A stretch of 64,000 nucleotides of DNA, taken from positions 124,001 through 188,000 of the forward strand of contig CAVTBE010000005.1 of assembly GCA_963732845.1 (NCBI GenBank), given 5' to 3'. This document shows, piece after piece, positions 61,861 through 64,000 of this stretch (positions are counted from its first letter, which is position 1; the number at the start of each line of letters is the position of its first letter). A program made the position numbers and the translations under genes. Source of the stretch: CAVSRC01 sp963732845. Its GTDB lineage: Bacteria; Pseudomonadota; Alphaproteobacteria; Rhizobiales; Kaistiaceae. A model generated the notes under the pieces. The model was not told the DNA's origin. It saw only the letters and a program-made list of their open reading frames with translations, and searched no databases.

Positions 61861-63243
61861 TCAGGCCGAAGCGGCGGCGCGGTCGGCGCGTTCCAGACGG
61901 TTGCGCTTGAGCAGCTCGGCGACCAGGAAGGCCAGTTCGAGCGACTGGTCGGCATTCAGCCGCGGATCGCAATGGGTGTGGTAGCGATCATGCAGCTCGT
62001 CCTCGGTGATGGCGCGGGCGCCGCCGGTGCATTCGGTCACGTTCGAGCCGGTCATCTCGATGTGAATGCCGCCGGGATGCGTGCCCTCGGCGCGATGCAC
62101 GGCGAAGAAATCCTCGACCTCGGACAGGACGAGGTCAAAGGGCCGCGTCTTGAAGCCGGTCGCCGAGGTAATCGTATTGCCGTGCATGGGATCGCAGGAC
62201 CAGACGACGCTCCGCCCTTCCCGCTCGACGGCGCGGATCAGAGCGGGGAGCTTGTCGAAGACCTTGTTCGCGCCGAAGCGGCTGATCAGGGTCAGCCGGC
62301 CCGGTTCGTTGTCGGGATTGAGGATGTCGATCAGCCGGATCAACTCGTCGGGAGCAAGCGAGGGGCCGCACTTGAGGCCGATCGGATTCTTGACGCCGCG
62401 GCAATATTCGACATGGGCATGGCCCGGCTGGCGCGTGCGGTCACCGATCCAGATCATATGGCCGGAGGTGGCATACCAGTCGCCGCTGGTCGAATCGACG
62501 CGGGTCATGGACTGCTCGAAGCCGAGCAGCAGAGCCTCGTGGCTGGTGTAGAAATCGGTCGAGCGCATCTCCGGGTGGTTCTCCGGATCGATGCCGCAGG
62601 CACGCATGAAATCGAGCGCTTCGGTGATACGGTTGGCCAGCTCCTGATAGCGGCTCGATTGCGGGCTGTCGGCAACGAAGCCGAGCATCCACTGGTGGAT
62701 GTGCTGGAGATTGGCATAGCCGCCGGTGGCAAACGCCCTGAGCAGGTTCAGCGTCGCCGCCGACTGGCGATAGGCCATTTCGAGGCGGTTGGGATCGGGC
62801 ATCCGCGTCGCCTCGTCGAACTCGATGCCGTTGATGATATCGCCACGATAGCTGGGCAGCTCGATCGCCCCCTTCTTCTCGGTGGGGGTGGAGCGCGGCT
62901 TGGCGAACTGGCCGGCGATGCGGCCGACCTTCACCACCGGCACCGAGCCGGCGAAGGTGAGCACGATCGCCATCTGCAGGAAGACGCGGAAGAAATCGCG
63001 GATGTTGTCGGCGCGGTGCTCGGCGAAGCTTTCGGCACAATCGCCACCCTGGAGCAGGAAGCTCCGGCCCTCGGCGACGCCGGCCAGCGCCTTCTTCAGC
63101 TTGCGCGCCTCGCCGGCAAAGACCAGCGGCGGATAGGAGGCAAGCCGCGCCTCGACGGCTTCCAGCGCTTGCCCGTCGGGATAGACCGGCACCTGCTCGA
63201 TGGGTTTCGTGCGCCAGCTTGCCGGCGACCAGGCGCTCTTCAT
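61861..63243 (-). CDS. class II 3-deoxy-7-phosphoheptulonate (DAHP) synthase
   Basis: 460 residues, plant-type (AroAII) DAHP synthase making the first shikimate-pathway intermediate from PEP and erythrose 4-phosphate. Hallmarks include LLQGGDCAESF, the metal-binding Cys there, RIAGQFAKPRS, and VWSCDPMHGNTI. The ATG at 63243 (MKSAWSP) is at the usual place. The end ELLKRNRLERADRAA is typical. Probably monocistronic. Confidence 0.95.
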   Translation of the reverse strand: MKSAWSPASWRTKPIEQVPVYPDGQALEAVEARLASYPPLVFAGEARKLKKALAGVAEGRSFLLQGGDCAESFAEHRADNIRDFFRVFLQMAIVLTFAGSVPVVKVGRIAGQFAKPRSTPTEKKGAIELPSYRGDIINGIEFDEATRMPDPNRLEMAYRQSAATLNLLRAFATGGYANLQHIHQWMLGFVADSPQSSRYQELANRITEALDFMRACGIDPENHPEMRSTDFYTSHEALLLGFEQSMTRVDSTSGDWYATSGHMIWIGDRTRQPGHAHVEYCRGVKNPIGLKCGPSLAPDELIRLIDILNPDNEPGRLTLISRFGANKVFDKLPALIRAVEREGRSVVWSCDPMHGNTITSATGFKTRPFDLVLSEVEDFFAVHRAEGTHPGGIHIEMTGSNVTECTGGARAITEDELHDRYHTHCDPRLNADQSLELAFLVAELLKRNRLERADRAAASA

Positions 63244-63363
63244 GACGTCCACCTTAATCCCGCGCAAAAGCGCCAAATTCCGCCCTTGCGGGGCGGGTTA
63301 TACACGGCCGCGCCGGTCCGTTCCACCCGAATACTGCCGGGTTTCTGCCGGAAGCCTTGCGGG

Positions 63364-64000
63364 CTATTCGGCCGCCTCACGGCGAATGCGCTCGGCCGGC
63401 CGCGCCATGGTGACAATCTCTTCGGCGAGCGTCGGGTGGAGCGCCGTGGTGGCGTCGAAATCGGCCTTGGTGGCGCCCATCTTGACCGCGATGGCGACAA
63501 GCTGAGCCATCTCGGCGGCATTGGGCCCGACGAAATGGCAGCCGAGCACCCGATCGGTCTCGCCGTCGACGACCAGCTTCATCAGCATGCGCTCGTCGCG
63601 GCCGGCGACCCGATAAGGCAGCGGCTTGAAATGGGCGCGGTAGATGTCGAGGGCGGGATAGCGCTCGCGGGCCGCCTCCTCGGTCAGGCCAACCGTGCCG
63701 ACCTCCGGATTGGTGAACACCGCCACCGGGACATGATCGTAATCGACCGCGGTCGGGCGGCCATGAAACACGGTCTCGATGAAGGCGGCGCCCTCGCGGA
63801 TGGCGACCGGCGTGAACTGCAGGCGGCCGCTCACGTCGCCGACGGCATAGATATTGTCCACGTCGGTGCGCGAATAGGCATCGACCGTGATGGCGCCGGT
63901 GCCGTCAACGGCGACGCCGGCCTTTTCGAGGCCGAGTCCGGTGGTGTTGGGATGGCGGCCGATGGCGAGCAGCACCTGGTCGGCGGCGATCTTCGAATCC
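63364..64000 (-). CDS. gor: glutathione-disulfide reductase-like flavoprotein, C-terminal part (cut by window edge)
   Basis: The leftward frame enters at the window edge (DSKIAADQVLLAIGRHPNTTGLGL) and ends at 63364 after about 212 residues. It shows the second FAD-contact YAVGDVSGRLQFTPVA and the dimerisation domain with ATTALHPTLAEEIVTM, the active-site His-Glu of glutathione reductase (HPTxAEE). The N-terminal half with the redox Cys pair is outside. Related trypanothione/mercuric reductases are less likely. Confidence 0.88.
   Translation of the reverse strand, partial: DSKIAADQVLLAIGRHPNTTGLGLEKAGVAVDGTGAITVDAYSRTDVDNIYAVGDVSGRLQFTPVAIREGAAFIETVFHGRPTAVDYDHVPVAVFTNPEVGTVGLTEEAARERYPALDIYRAHFKPLPYRVAGRDERMLMKLVVDGETDRVLGCHFVGPNAAEMAQLVAIAVKMGATKADFDATTALHPTLAEEIVTMARPAERIRREAAE

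Overview
The window is high-GC DNA (roughly two-thirds G+C by eye) from an alphaproteobacterium, most likely Hyphomicrobiales/Rhizobiales. The signs are a complete fixNOQPGHIS-type cbb3 oxidase cluster behind a perfect FNR/FixK box, a class II DAHP synthase, a DUF2865 gene, an Atm1-type exporter, and indels lying on GANTC, the CcrM methylation motif of this class. Both ends cut through genes: an FGGY kinase at the left and a glutathione-reductase-like protein at the right.

Layout. (1) 1-13.4 kb: a leftward sugar or polyol catabolic operon. It holds a Tat-exported binding protein, a ribose-type ABC ATPase and permease, an acetoin/pyruvate-dehydrogenase-like E1alpha-E1beta-E2 set without E3, an FGGY kinase and two SDR dehydrogenases, and it ends at an intrinsic terminator. 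A divergent SorC-type regulator has operator-like repeats between it and the operon. Beyond the terminator lie a frameshifted alpha/beta hydrolase and a second FGGY kinase. (2) 13.4-22.3 kb: tRNA-Gln(CTG), then ccoNOQPGHIS. (3) 22.3-26.2 kb: a leftward ABC importer, preceded by a structured, terminator-ended non-coding stretch. (4) 26.7-37.5 kb: EamA transporter, PilZ protein, DapA-family lyase, PuuE-type allantoinase, pssA and psd, an ArsR/Atm1-type exporter pair, a LysM protein with twelve 21-residue repeats, and a LOG-family hydrolase. (5) 37.5-43.9 kb: a leftward chain of overlapping genes: cysS, DUF559, a glyoxalase fused to a histone-H1-like tail, four tandem GFA-family proteins and citramalate synthase. 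(6) 44.2-47.2 kb: two small secreted paralogues, a lytic transglycosylase and a lower-GC two-gene unit that looks like a PARP-fold ADP-ribosyltransferase toxin with a small partner. (7) 47.2-53.3 kb: a Zur-box-controlled znuACB operon, a DUF2865 gene split by an IS110/IS1111-type element, and an L,D-transpeptidase lipoprotein. (8) 53.3-64 kb: helicase, NAD synthetase, GGDEF protein, dienelactone hydrolase, a NEW3-protein/ABC-2 exporter operon, DAHP synthase and a partial glutathione reductase.

Three points stand out. The first operon joins sugar import and kinase chemistry to a TPP/lipoyl acyl-CoA-forming complex, which suggests a catabolic route that I cannot assign. Six genes each carry one net +1 frameshift; in four of them the extra base is an A inside a GANTC site with the same TCGANTCG context, which points to a methylation-linked sequencing artefact (or, less likely, real mutation). 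The 46.3-47.2 kb pair is the best candidate for an uncharacterised toxin-antitoxin-like system.
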